From contig JANRKT010000036.1 of assembly GCA_033763355.1 (NCBI GenBank), positions 1 to 8,221 on the forward strand: a stretch of DNA of 8,221 nucleotides, read 5' to 3'. The position numbers were made by a program, and so were the translations under genes. This DNA comes from JANRKT01 sp033763355 (GTDB taxonomy: Bacteria; Bacteroidota; Bacteroidia; Chitinophagales; Chitinophagaceae). Under the pieces are notes generated by a model. That model made no database searches and was not told the origin of the DNA. It was given only the letters and a program-made list of their open reading frames with translations. Positions 1 to 5,674 of the stretch are shown here, one piece after another (the stretch's first letter is position 1; every line of letters begins with the position of its first letter).

Positions 1-382
1 TGATGGTATATACAAAAGCAGCGGCGCCTGCATCTCTGCTGTAATAAGCAATAAGCTCTTTGATAAGTCCGGTCTCCATCAAAGGCATGTCGCAGGCCAA
101 TACCAGTAAATCTTCCGCAGGATATTTCAGGTGAACACTCAATACAGCGCAAAGAGGGCCTTTAATGTTCAGTGAGTCATTATCTGTAATCAATTGCTGA
201 GAAGGGAAAACAGCAGCGTATTCAGCCAGTTGGTTTTCATTCACAGATAAAACAACCGGCAATTGCAATGATGTTAATTTTTCAACTCCTGCTTCAGCCC
301 ATGAAATTCCGTTGAATTTTATCAGGCCTTTATCAGTACCCATTCGTGTACTTTGCCCGCCACAAAGAACCACGCCTAACAT
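1..382 (-). CDS. mobA: Molybdenum cofactor guanylyltransferase MobA (3' end cut off by the window)
   Basis: MobA transfers GMP from GTP to molybdopterin-Mo to give the dinucleotide form of the cofactor in the cytoplasm. The first 127 residues are visible. They open directly with the nucleotide-binding signature of the family, LCGGQSTRMGTDKGL (residues 6-20), with the usual Gly-Gly, Arg-Met-Gly and Lys. They continue with GPLCAVLS (75-82) and the metal-binding ACDMP (96-100, Asp98). Full-length MobA is about 190 residues, so roughly a third lies beyond position 1. The ATG at 382 is the natural start because the signature begins five residues later, as in other MobA proteins. The gene lies 23 bp downstream of the selW-like gene on the same strand and is probably co-transcribed with it. 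The related transferase MocA (CTP-dependent) shares the fold, so base specificity is inferred. Confidence 0.88.
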   Translation of the reverse strand, partial: MLGVVLCGGQSTRMGTDKGLIKFNGISWAEAGVEKLTSLQLPVVLSVNENQLAEYAAVFPSQQLITDNDSLNIKGPLCAVLSVHLKYPAEDLLVLACDMPLMETGLIKELIAYYSRDAGAAAFVYTI

Positions 383-405
383 ATAATTGTGAATAACGCT
401 TTTAT

Positions 406-699
406 TTACTCATGGTGATGTGGTTTGGTATCTGCATGTCCCAGGCTTTTGCCGGGCGCCACTACATCCCTTACCATTTGCTTAAGCTCTTTGATTTCGG
501 GAAACCCGCCATAATCTTTCCTGTCAAAAACTTTTTTTCCGTCAATACTGATGTGAAAATCACCGTTCACTTCACTGGGCTTAAGGGCAACAGATTGCAG
601 GTCGCTTTCAAAAGTGGTAAGAAATTCCTGGGCCATGTAAGCGGCACGCAACAGCCAGTGGCATTTGGGGCAGTATTCAATGGTAATGGTTGGTTTCAT
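406..699 (-). CDS. SelT/SelW/SelH family (Rdx) small thioredoxin-fold protein
   Basis: This is a 97-residue protein of the Rdx family, the bacterial cysteine-containing relatives of mammalian selenoprotein W. The redox motif CPKC (Cys10, Cys13) follows the first beta strand (ITIEYCPKCHWLLRAAYMAQE), as the fold requires. The second Cys occupies the place that selenocysteine takes in SelW. The family features GGFPEIKELKQ (64-74) and a tail of the form PGKSLGHAD (82-90) are present. The length is typical, and no TGA recoding is involved. The protein ends in a short His-rich HHHE tail. A cytosolic thiol-redox role is presumed, but the bacterial members have no settled substrate. It is followed 23 bp later by mobA on the same strand and faces a MOSC/mARC-like molybdoprotein gene, which suggests but does not prove a link to molybdenum enzymes. 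Confidence 0.88.
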   Translation of the reverse strand: MKPTITIEYCPKCHWLLRAAYMAQEFLTTFESDLQSVALKPSEVNGDFHISIDGKKVFDRKDYGGFPEIKELKQMVRDVVAPGKSLGHADTKPHHHE

Positions 700-794
700 G
701 TGTTGATATTTACTGAAATAAAATTACAACCAAAGTTGCAATGCAATGTACGGATTACCGAAGTTTGTTGACTTAAATTAATTCATATACCTGT

Positions 795-1625
795 ATGCTT
801 AAAATAAGCCAGCTTTTTATTTATCCGGTTAAATCCCTTGGCGGAATAAGTGTAGCGTATGCTCAACTAACTGGCAGGGGGCTCCTGCATGACCGTCGGT
901 GGATGCTCGTTGATGAAAATAACCTGTTTCTTACCCAGCGGGAATATCCGCAGATGGCATTGCTGCAAACTGCAATTTCCGAAACCGGTATTCAGATATT
1001 TCATAAACAACAGCCTGATAAAAAAATATTAATCCCGTTCCATCCTGTTATCAAAGAAAAAATAACTGTGCAGGTATGGGATGATACCTGCGAAGCAGTG
1101 ACTATGAGCAGTGAAACAAATGAATGGTTCAGCACACAATTGCAAATACCATGCAGGCTGGTATATATGCCGGATGATTCATTACGAAAAGTGGATAGCA
1201 ATTATGCTGTTCACAATACTGATATCACAGGTTTTTCAGACGGCTACCCATTACTGATGATTGGCCAGGCGTCATTAGATGAATTAAACAGGCGTTTGAC
1301 TGAACCATTGCCCATGAACCGCTTCAGGCCAAATATTGTTTTTACCGGCGGAAAACCGCATGAGGAAGATGAAATGGAAAATTTCATAACAGGAGATATA
1401 AATTTCTATGGTGTTAAGCTTTGTGCCCGTTGTATGGTAACTACTACCAACCAGGATACAGGCGAAAGAGGCAAGGAGCCATTGAAAACGCTTTCAGCGT
1501 ACAGGATGAAAAACAATAATGTTTATTTCGGGCAAAATGCGCTTTATAATAAACCAGGCAGGCTGAGTGTGGGAGATGCCATCAGCATTCTTAGAAGAAA
1601 ACAAGGCCTTGAACCAGATGTATAG
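795..1625 (+). CDS. MOSC-domain molybdoprotein, YcbX/mARC-like
   Basis: This 276-residue cytosolic protein has an N-terminal MOSC_N beta-barrel (about 1-120, starting ISQLFIYPVKSLGG and including GLLHDRRWMLVD at 30-40) and a C-terminal MOSC domain (about 140-270). The MOSC domain holds FRPNIVFTGG (177-186) and CARCMVTTTNQDTGERGKEPL (210-230). In mARC and YcbX the Cys of the R-C-[IM]-[LV]-T-T motif ligates molybdenum; here it is Cys213, so the protein is predicted to be an active Moco enzyme. The family reduces N-hydroxylated compounds such as N-hydroxylated bases and amidoximes with electrons from a partner. No C-terminal ferredoxin domain is fused here, unlike enterobacterial YcbX, so a separate electron donor is needed. 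The start at 795 gives the canonical N-terminus; an internal start would remove the first strand. It is divergent from the selW-like/mobA pair. Confidence 0.87.
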   Translation: MLKISQLFIYPVKSLGGISVAYAQLTGRGLLHDRRWMLVDENNLFLTQREYPQMALLQTAISETGIQIFHKQQPDKKILIPFHPVIKEKITVQVWDDTCEAVTMSSETNEWFSTQLQIPCRLVYMPDDSLRKVDSNYAVHNTDITGFSDGYPLLMIGQASLDELNRRLTEPLPMNRFRPNIVFTGGKPHEEDEMENFITGDINFYGVKLCARCMVTTTNQDTGERGKEPLKTLSAYRMKNNNVYFGQNALYNKPGRLSVGDAISILRRKQGLEPDV

Positions 1626-1684
1626 TATCATAAAAATGGCAGGGAAAATATTATGCGGGAAAGTCTTTTGCAGGCAGACAATAG

Positions 1685-1726
1685 GGCTTCTGTTTACCGG
1701 ATGGAACGGAAAGCCTGTTTAATTTT
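1685..1726 (+). terminator. Possible terminator after the MOSC gene (weak)
   Basis: An imperfect hairpin can form from GGCTT (1685-1689) and AAGCC (1711-1715), with an inner CCG/CGG pairing (1697-1699 with 1707-1709). It is followed by TGTTTAATTTTA. It lies 60 bp after the MOSC stop and before the next promoter, where a terminator would be expected. The bulged stem makes this a low-confidence call. Confidence 0.25.
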
Positions 1727-1737
1727 ACAATAAAATT
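1721..1737. repeat. AT-rich perfect inverted repeat next to the hemA operator
   Basis: AATTTTA (1721-1727), a 3-bp spacer CAA and TAAAATT (1731-1737) form a perfect 7-bp inverted repeat. It ends 1 bp before the TCTACC operator and sits about 27-43 bp upstream of the -7 box. That position suits an activator or UP-like site, but AT-rich palindromes also arise by chance, and no second copy is present at the downstream promoter. Confidence 0.4.
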
Positions 1738-1738
1738 A

Positions 1739-1757
1739 GTCTACCAAACCAGTAGAT
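1739..1757. promoter_or_regulatory. Operator of the TCTACC-N5-GGTAGA type upstream of hemA (imperfect copy)
   Basis: GTCTACCAAACCAGTAGAT is an inverted repeat with TCTAC/GTAGA arms. It is the degenerate partner of the perfect site GTCTACC-GATTT-GGTAGAC found before the DUF2490/siroheme operon. Both sites have 19 bp with a 5-bp centre and both precede an identical -7 box. The centre of this site is 16 bp upstream of the -7 box, so a bound dimer would cover the place where a -33 element should be. A dimeric winged-helix regulator is expected (Rrf2, MarR or similar), but none is encoded in the window. Confidence 0.6.
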
Positions 1758-1763
1758 AATCTG

Positions 1764-1771
1764 TATTTTTG
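1764..1771 (+). promoter_or_regulatory. Bacteroidota -7 promoter box of the hemA-hemCD-hemB operon
   Basis: TATTTTTG matches the Bacteroidota sigma-ABfA -7 consensus TAnnTTTG exactly. No good TTTG -33 box lies 19-21 bp upstream, because that interval is occupied by the operator. Transcription would start near 1778, leaving a leader of about 85 nt. The same octamer is used at the next promoter (5649-5656). Confidence 0.6.
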
Positions 1772-1785
1772 TTTCCCCGGAAATG

Positions 1786-1826
1786 ACCCTGTCCGGTACT
1801 TTAAAAAAACCTTTTTAAAACAGGGT
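1786..1826 (+). promoter_or_regulatory. Nested hairpin in the hemA leader
   Basis: The outer arms ACCCTGT (1786-1792) and ACAGGGT (1820-1826) are perfectly complementary. Inside them TTTAAAAA (1800-1807) and TTTTTAAA (1812-1819) form a second perfect 8-bp stem closed by AACC. The only asymmetry is a 7-nt bulge (CCGGTAC, 1793-1799). The structure lies between the predicted transcription start and the ALA synthase start codon. There is no U-tract after it, so it does not look like a terminator. A role in RNA stability or leader regulation is inference. Confidence 0.45.
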
Positions 1827-1838
1827 GAAGAGAGAACC

Positions 1839-1852
1839 TTTAAACGTTTAAA
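1839..1852. repeat. 14-bp palindrome close to the hemA start codon
   Basis: TTTAAACGTTTAAA is a perfect palindrome 10 bp before the chosen ATG. The decamer TTTAAAACAG occurs twice in this leader, at 1814-1823 within the hairpin and at 1847-1856 within this element. The two stretches could therefore compete for the same pairing partner in RNA. This may be an operator, part of an alternative RNA fold, or chance in an AT-rich leader. Confidence 0.35.
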
Positions 1853-1862
1853 ACAGCACGTG

Positions 1863-3107
1863 ATGTTCAACTATGACGAATTTCTTGGCGGGCAACTTGA
1901 AAAGTTAAAAGAAACAGGCGCTTACCGTTATTTTCTTGAAGTAAATAAAAGCGCACAGCATTTCCCGCAGTTTTATTACAGTAATGATGAAGGGGTGCAG
2001 CGTTCCGCCATCAACTGGTGCAGCAATGATTACCTGTGTATGAGCACTCACGAAGATGTTATAGCAAAACTTGGTTTTGTTACCCACCGCAGCGGCGCCG
2101 GCAGCGGGGGCACAAGAAATATATCCGGAACTACTGTTCATCATAAAGAGCTTGAACTTAATCTGGCGGCATGGCATAAAAAGCAGGCAGCTTTGTTATT
2201 TAACGGGGCTTACCAGGCCAATGTAACAACCCTTCAAACACTGGCCCGCAATATTCCCGGACTGGTATTTATATCCGATGAACGCAACCATGCTTCCATT
2301 ATTGAAGGCATGAGAGGTTGTAAAAATGAAAAAAAGATTTTCAGGCACAACAATACAGTACACCTGGAAGAAATACTGAATGCCATTCCTTACGGCCAGC
2401 CCAAACTGGTAGTGTTTGAAACGGTGTATTCCATAAAAGGGACTGTTGCCCCTGTAAGGGAAATTATCAGCCTTGCAAAAAAATACAATGCACTTACCTA
2501 TGCGGATGAAGTGCATGCTGTGGGTTTATACGGGCCAACCGGCGCCGGTATTTTTGAACAGGAGGATCTGCAGCAGGAAATTGATATTATCAATGGCACA
2601 TTATCCAAAGCCATTGGTGTGTTTGGCGGATATATCGCCGCTTCATCTGTTATTGTTGATTTTATCCGCAGCTATGGCAGTGGTTTTATATTTACTACCT
2701 CTCTCCCTCCTGCCATCTGCAGCGCTGCCAGTAAAAGCATTTTATTGATTCAGCAAAATCCAGGATGGCGGAATGAGTTTCATAAAAATGTTCAATTGCT
2801 TCGTGAAGCATTAACGCAAAATGAAATAACGTTCACTCCCAATCATTCACATATTACCAGCGTACCGGTAAGTGATGCCATACGCTGCCGCAAAGTAGCG
2901 CATCAGCTCCTGCAACAGCAGGGGGTATATCTTCAGCCCATCAACTACCCTACCGTACAGGTTGGCGAAGAATGTTTGCGTGTTATTATTACCGCCAAAC
3001 ACCAGCCCAAACACATCAACCATCTTGCCATGAGTTTAAAAAAAATATTAAACAAAAAATTACCGGCTCCGGCAAAGAAAAACCCGGTTGCCAAACCAAT
3101 GGCATAA
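1863..3107 (+). CDS. hemA: 5-aminolevulinate synthase (ALAS, C4 pathway)
   Basis: This PLP enzyme condenses glycine and succinyl-CoA to 5-aminolevulinate. The 414-residue protein matches bacterial ALAS along its length: GAYRYF (20-25), WCSNDYL (52-58), SGGTRNISGTT (81-91), NHASIIEG (142-149), ADEVHAVGLYG (214-224), GTLSKAIGVFGGY (246-258) and GFIFTTSLPPA (274-284). Lys249 is the Schiff-base lysine, Asp215 and His218 hold the cofactor, and His143 stacks on it. By alignment with Rhodobacter ALAS as I recall it, Arg22, Thr84 and Asn86 match its succinyl-CoA-binding residues. The motif GFIFTTSLPP and the arginine near residue 22 separate it from the sister enzymes KBL, BioF and SPT. One oddity is Cys59 where DYLGM is usual. 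A GTG at 1860 could add one residue; the ATG at 1863 is preferred. No Cys-Pro heme-regulatory motif is present. It is first in an operon with hemC-hemD and hemB. Confidence 0.9.
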   Translation: MFNYDEFLGGQLEKLKETGAYRYFLEVNKSAQHFPQFYYSNDEGVQRSAINWCSNDYLCMSTHEDVIAKLGFVTHRSGAGSGGTRNISGTTVHHKELELNLAAWHKKQAALLFNGAYQANVTTLQTLARNIPGLVFISDERNHASIIEGMRGCKNEKKIFRHNNTVHLEEILNAIPYGQPKLVVFETVYSIKGTVAPVREIISLAKKYNALTYADEVHAVGLYGPTGAGIFEQEDLQQEIDIINGTLSKAIGVFGGYIAASSVIVDFIRSYGSGFIFTTSLPPAICSAASKSILLIQQNPGWRNEFHKNVQLLREALTQNEITFTPNHSHITSVPVSDAIRCRKVAHQLLQQQGVYLQPINYPTVQVGEECLRVIITAKHQPKHINHLAMSLKKILNKKLPAPAKKNPVAKPMA

Positions 3108-3112
3108 TCATA

Positions 3113-4636
3113 ATGGAAATAATCAGGCTTACAGGAAGAGGATCACGTCTGTCTCTGCTGCAAATGGAAAAAGTGCAGAAGAGCATTGAATCTGCCTTTC
3201 CCCGGCTTAAGGTGGAATTGTTGATAAAAAACAGCAGGGGTGATGCATTGCAGGATATCCCTTTACATACCGTTGAAGGGAGCGATTTTTTTACACAGGA
3301 TATCTTTGATGCACTTGAAAAAGGCGAAGCTGATATTGCCGTTCATTCACTGAAAGACATGAGCAGCGAACATTTTTTTGGCAGCAACCGTTTTGCAGTT
3401 GTGGACAGAAATGATGCCCGTGATGTGGCCATATTTAATGAAAGTGTTGAAGAAAAAATCAGCAGAGGGGAAACTCTTGTTATTGGCACCTGTTCTCCAA
3501 GGAGAGAAGAAATGGCAATAGGATTTTTACATAAGGCATTGCCCCAACTCAGTTCATTCAGTATTGAAACAAAATCCATACGCGGCAACGTAGATACCCG
3601 GTTAAGGAAATTGAATGCAGGTGAATACGACGGGATCATTCTTGCCACAGCAGGGTTAAACCGCTTACTGGAAAGCAAAGAAGACGCAGAAGAGATAAGA
3701 GTATTACTTTCTAACAAGAAAGTAATGTTGCTGCCGCTGGTCGAATGTGTGCCTGCTCCCTGCCAGGGGGCTATTGTAGCAGAAGCGCATTACAACAATA
3801 AAAGGGCCGTGGAGGTTTTAAGTAAAATAAATAACTCTGCCCTGAATGCTGATTGCCTGGCTGAAAAGAAAGAAGCGATAAAATACGGGGCTGGCTGTAT
3901 CCAGAAATTCGGAGTTACCACGATACATACAAAACATGGAGGGCTGGTATATGCGGCAGGCAAGGATTCAAATGAAAAAGAGTTTGTAAGCTGGTATCCG
4001 TTGCCAAAAATAAATGCAGATGATGAAAAACTATTTTCATCAACAGATTACATGAAGGATTTCTTCAGCTATGAATGGAGAGACAGTTTGACTGAAATTG
4101 AACAACCCGTAGCTTTTATAGCCAACTACAAGGCCATCCGTTCAGCAAAAGAAAAAGAAATACTCGATCATCAAACCATTATTGCTTCCGGTACAAGAAC
4201 CTGGCTGGAACTGGCAAAACAGGGTTTTTGGGTAACCGCTTCCGCTGATGGGCTGGGCTTTGAGTTTTTATTGCCTTCCCTGCAAATGCCTTTACTGGAA
4301 ATTAAAACAGGTGATATTTGCATCATTACGCATGAAGAAGCAGCGGACCGGTGGAAACAAAAAGGGTATGCTGCAATGAGCAATTATAAACTGGCTGCAA
4401 CACATGACAGTGAAATAACAAATAAACTGGCCTCTTCTGATTATATATTCTGGAGCAGTTTTTCGCAATACAAATCTTATAACCGGTACTGTAAAGCAAA
4501 TGCAATACATTTATGTGCAGGCGGGGAAACAGCAGCATTGCTTAAAGAAAACGGGATTGAACCGGTTATCTTTCCAACCATCAAAGCTTTTGAACTATGG
4601 AGAAAAATTTTTATCCGCTCACACAGCGCCGCCTGA
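3113..4636 (+). CDS. hemC: Hydroxymethylbilane synthase fused to uroporphyrinogen-III synthase (HemC-HemD)
   Basis: This 507-residue protein has two enzyme domains acting in sequence in the cytoplasm. Residues 1 to about 285 are porphobilinogen deaminase: GRGSRLSLLQ (8-17), SRGD (41-44), DFFTQDIFDALEKGEADIAVHSLKDM (58-83, catalytic Asp82), CSPRRE (127-132), RGNVDTRL (157-164), CQGA (217-220) and GAGC (259-262). Cys262 is the attachment point of the dipyrromethane cofactor. After a linker, about 330-505 resembles HemD: VAFIANYKAIRSA, ASGTRTWLELA, DYIFWSSFSQYKSY (443-456) and GGETAALLKENGIEPVIFP (470-488), the usual closing pattern of the family. HemD sequences are poorly conserved, so this half is less certain. 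The ATG at 3113 begins the conserved first strand; the 47 in-frame codons upstream overlap hemA and lack family similarity. It starts 5 bp after hemA and overlaps hemB by 40 bp. Confidence 0.86.
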   Translation: MEIIRLTGRGSRLSLLQMEKVQKSIESAFPRLKVELLIKNSRGDALQDIPLHTVEGSDFFTQDIFDALEKGEADIAVHSLKDMSSEHFFGSNRFAVVDRNDARDVAIFNESVEEKISRGETLVIGTCSPRREEMAIGFLHKALPQLSSFSIETKSIRGNVDTRLRKLNAGEYDGIILATAGLNRLLESKEDAEEIRVLLSNKKVMLLPLVECVPAPCQGAIVAEAHYNNKRAVEVLSKINNSALNADCLAEKKEAIKYGAGCIQKFGVTTIHTKHGGLVYAAGKDSNEKEFVSWYPLPKINADDEKLFSSTDYMKDFFSYEWRDSLTEIEQPVAFIANYKAIRSAKEKEILDHQTIIASGTRTWLELAKQGFWVTASADGLGFEFLLPSLQMPLLEIKTGDICIITHEEAADRWKQKGYAAMSNYKLAATHDSEITNKLASSDYIFWSSFSQYKSYNRYCKANAIHLCAGGETAALLKENGIEPVIFPTIKAFELWRKIFIRSHSAA

Positions 4637-5613
4637 GGGCTGATGCACACATAAGGGAATTGACAGCATCTGTAAGGCTTTCCCATAAAAGTTTTATTCA
4701 GCCGCTGTTTATAGATGAAGCAATTGATGCGCCAAGGGAAGTAAATGGACTGAATGGCGTACTGGTGGATACCATTGATTCAGTTTTGCACAGCATTGAA
4801 AATGATTTAAAAAATGGTGTCAGCAAATTTTTAATATTCCCTGTTCCGGCACATAAAGCAGAAAAAGATTTTGACTTTTCCTTTGCCGCCTCAGTATTTA
4901 AAAAAATAAAAGAAAATTTTAGCAGCGATGTATGGCTGGCTTCGGATGTTTGCCTGTGCAGCTATACTTCACACGGGCATTGCGGGATTCTAAACCATGA
5001 TCATTCAAAACTGCTGAACAGTAAAACCGTTGAAGTGCTGAGCAGGTATGCCGCCCAACTGGCACAAGCGGGGGCTGACTGTATTGCACCAAGCGATATG
5101 ATGGATGGGCGGATTGCAGCTATACGCAGCACATTAGATGCTTTAGGCTTTGAGCAGGTAAGTATCATGAGTTATGCCGCCAAATTCAGCTCCCAGTTTT
5201 ACGGGCCTTTCAGGGATGCATGTCACTCTGCACCCAATACAAAAACCCTGCCTGCCGGCAGGCAGGGTTTGAAAAACCGCAAATCTTATCAAATATCACC
5301 ATTCAATTTAAATGATGCCATCGCCAGCGCCCTGCGGGATGAAAAAGAGGGTGCCGACATCCTGATGGTAAAACCTGCATCGCTTTATACAGATGTAATC
5401 GCAAAACTGAAACAACAAACACTAAAACCGGTTGCAGCTTATCATGTAAGCGGTGAATATGCAGCCATAGAAAGCCTTGCAGAAAAAGGGCTGCTAAACC
5501 GTGAAGCTGCACACATGGAAGTCTGGGCTGCCCTTCAGCGAAGCGGAACTGATATCATCATTTCTTATGCAGCCAAACACGCCAGAGAATGGATAGACAG
5601 GGCGGAGATTTAG
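4597..5613 (+). CDS. hemB: Porphobilinogen synthase (delta-aminolevulinic acid dehydratase), with an in-frame palindromic insertion
   Basis: HemB joins two 5-aminolevulinates into porphobilinogen. The 338-residue protein shows the whole active site. The zinc site is DVCLCSYTSHGHCG (117-130, Cys119, Cys121, Cys129, the zinc-dependent class). The Schiff-base lysines are Lys196 (SYAAKFSS) and Lys259 (MVKPA). FYGPFRDACHSAP (201-213) and AYHVSGEYA (281-289) complete the substrate pocket. The N-terminus (RRLRADAHIRELTASVRL) aligns with other HemB proteins, which supports the start at 4597 even though it overlaps hemCD by 40 bp. The oddity is a segment of about ten extra residues after CHSAP, containing LPAGRQG (218-224), before the usual basic RKSYQ. 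It is encoded by a perfect DNA palindrome. The insertion lies in a variable loop and keeps the frame, so activity is probably retained. The first 110 residues are divergent for the family. Confidence 0.93.
   Translation: MEKNFYPLTQRRLRADAHIRELTASVRLSHKSFIQPLFIDEAIDAPREVNGLNGVLVDTIDSVLHSIENDLKNGVSKFLIFPVPAHKAEKDFDFSFAASVFKKIKENFSSDVWLASDVCLCSYTSHGHCGILNHDHSKLLNSKTVEVLSRYAAQLAQAGADCIAPSDMMDGRIAAIRSTLDALGFEQVSIMSYAAKFSSQFYGPFRDACHSAPNTKTLPAGRQGLKNRKSYQISPFNLNDAIASALRDEKEGADILMVKPASLYTDVIAKLKQQTLKPVAAYHVSGEYAAIESLAEKGLLNREAAHMEVWAALQRSGTDIIISYAAKHAREWIDRAEI
5243..5270. repeat. 28-bp perfect palindrome inside hemB encoding LPAGRQG
   Basis: The 14-bp arms pair without a mismatch around the centre at 5256/5257. 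The core is CCTGCCGGCAGG, extended by CTG/CAG and AAACC/GGTTT on the outside. Its G+C is far above its surroundings. It coincides with extra residues that other HemB proteins lack, so it looks like a small mobile or REP-like palindrome inserted without breaking the frame. AAAAACC flanks it on both sides (5241-5247 and 5272-5278), which may be a duplication scar or chance. Confidence 0.8.
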
Positions 5614-5615
5614 TT

Positions 5616-5634
5616 GTCTACCGATTTGGTAGAC
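5616..5634. promoter_or_regulatory. Perfect operator GTCTACC-N5-GGTAGAC before the DUF2490/siroheme operon
   Basis: GTCTACCGATTTGGTAGAC is a perfect 7-bp inverted repeat with a 5-bp centre, starting 2 bp after the hemB stop. It contains the -33 box TTTG (5625-5628) of the following promoter, so a protein bound here would be expected to block RNA polymerase. A weaker copy precedes hemA at 1739-1757. There is no T-run on either side that would make it a terminator. Confidence 0.75.
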
Positions 5635-5656
5635 TAAAAAGGAAACCCTATTTTTG
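5625..5656 (+). promoter_or_regulatory. Bacteroidota promoter (TTTG, 20 bp, TATTTTTG) of the siroheme operon
   Basis: The -33 box TTTG (5625-5628) and the -7 box TATTTTTG (5649-5656) are both exact matches to the Bacteroidota consensus, with a 20-bp spacer in the accepted range. The predicted start, near 5663, leaves a leader of only about a dozen bases before the ATG at 5675. The -33 box lies within the palindromic operator. Confidence 0.72.
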
Positions 5657-5674
5657 TCAGATTAAGGGACCTGA

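Noticed and set aside
736..746. TTGCA-A-TGCAA inverted repeat in the gap between the divergent selW-like and MOSC genes
   Set aside because: Only 5-bp arms, no second copy and no promoter elements placed around it; short palindromes like this are common by chance.
412..771. Plus-strand open frame over the selW-like gene
   Set aside because: It is the antisense shadow of a gene with clear CPKC and GGFPEIKELK family motifs.
764..793. TTTG, 18 bp, TATACCTG as a promoter for the MOSC gene
   Set aside because: The -7 box would have two mismatches to TAnnTTTG and would end 1 bp before the ATG, placing the transcription start inside the gene.
1653..1733. Short open frame beginning MRESLLQADN between the MOSC gene and hemA
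   Set aside because: Only 26 codons, no recognisable similarity, and it runs into the AT-rich repeat and regulatory region; it looks like chance.
2972..3112. Upstream in-frame extension of the HemC-HemD protein
   Set aside because: The extra 47 residues lie wholly over the hemA 3' end and the short gap and have no HemC similarity; the conserved first strand begins at the ATG at 3113.
5616..5640. GTCTACC/GGTAGAC palindrome as a hemB terminator
   Set aside because: It is followed by an A-run, not a T-run, on the coding strand, and it contains the -33 box of the next promoter, so an operator fits better.
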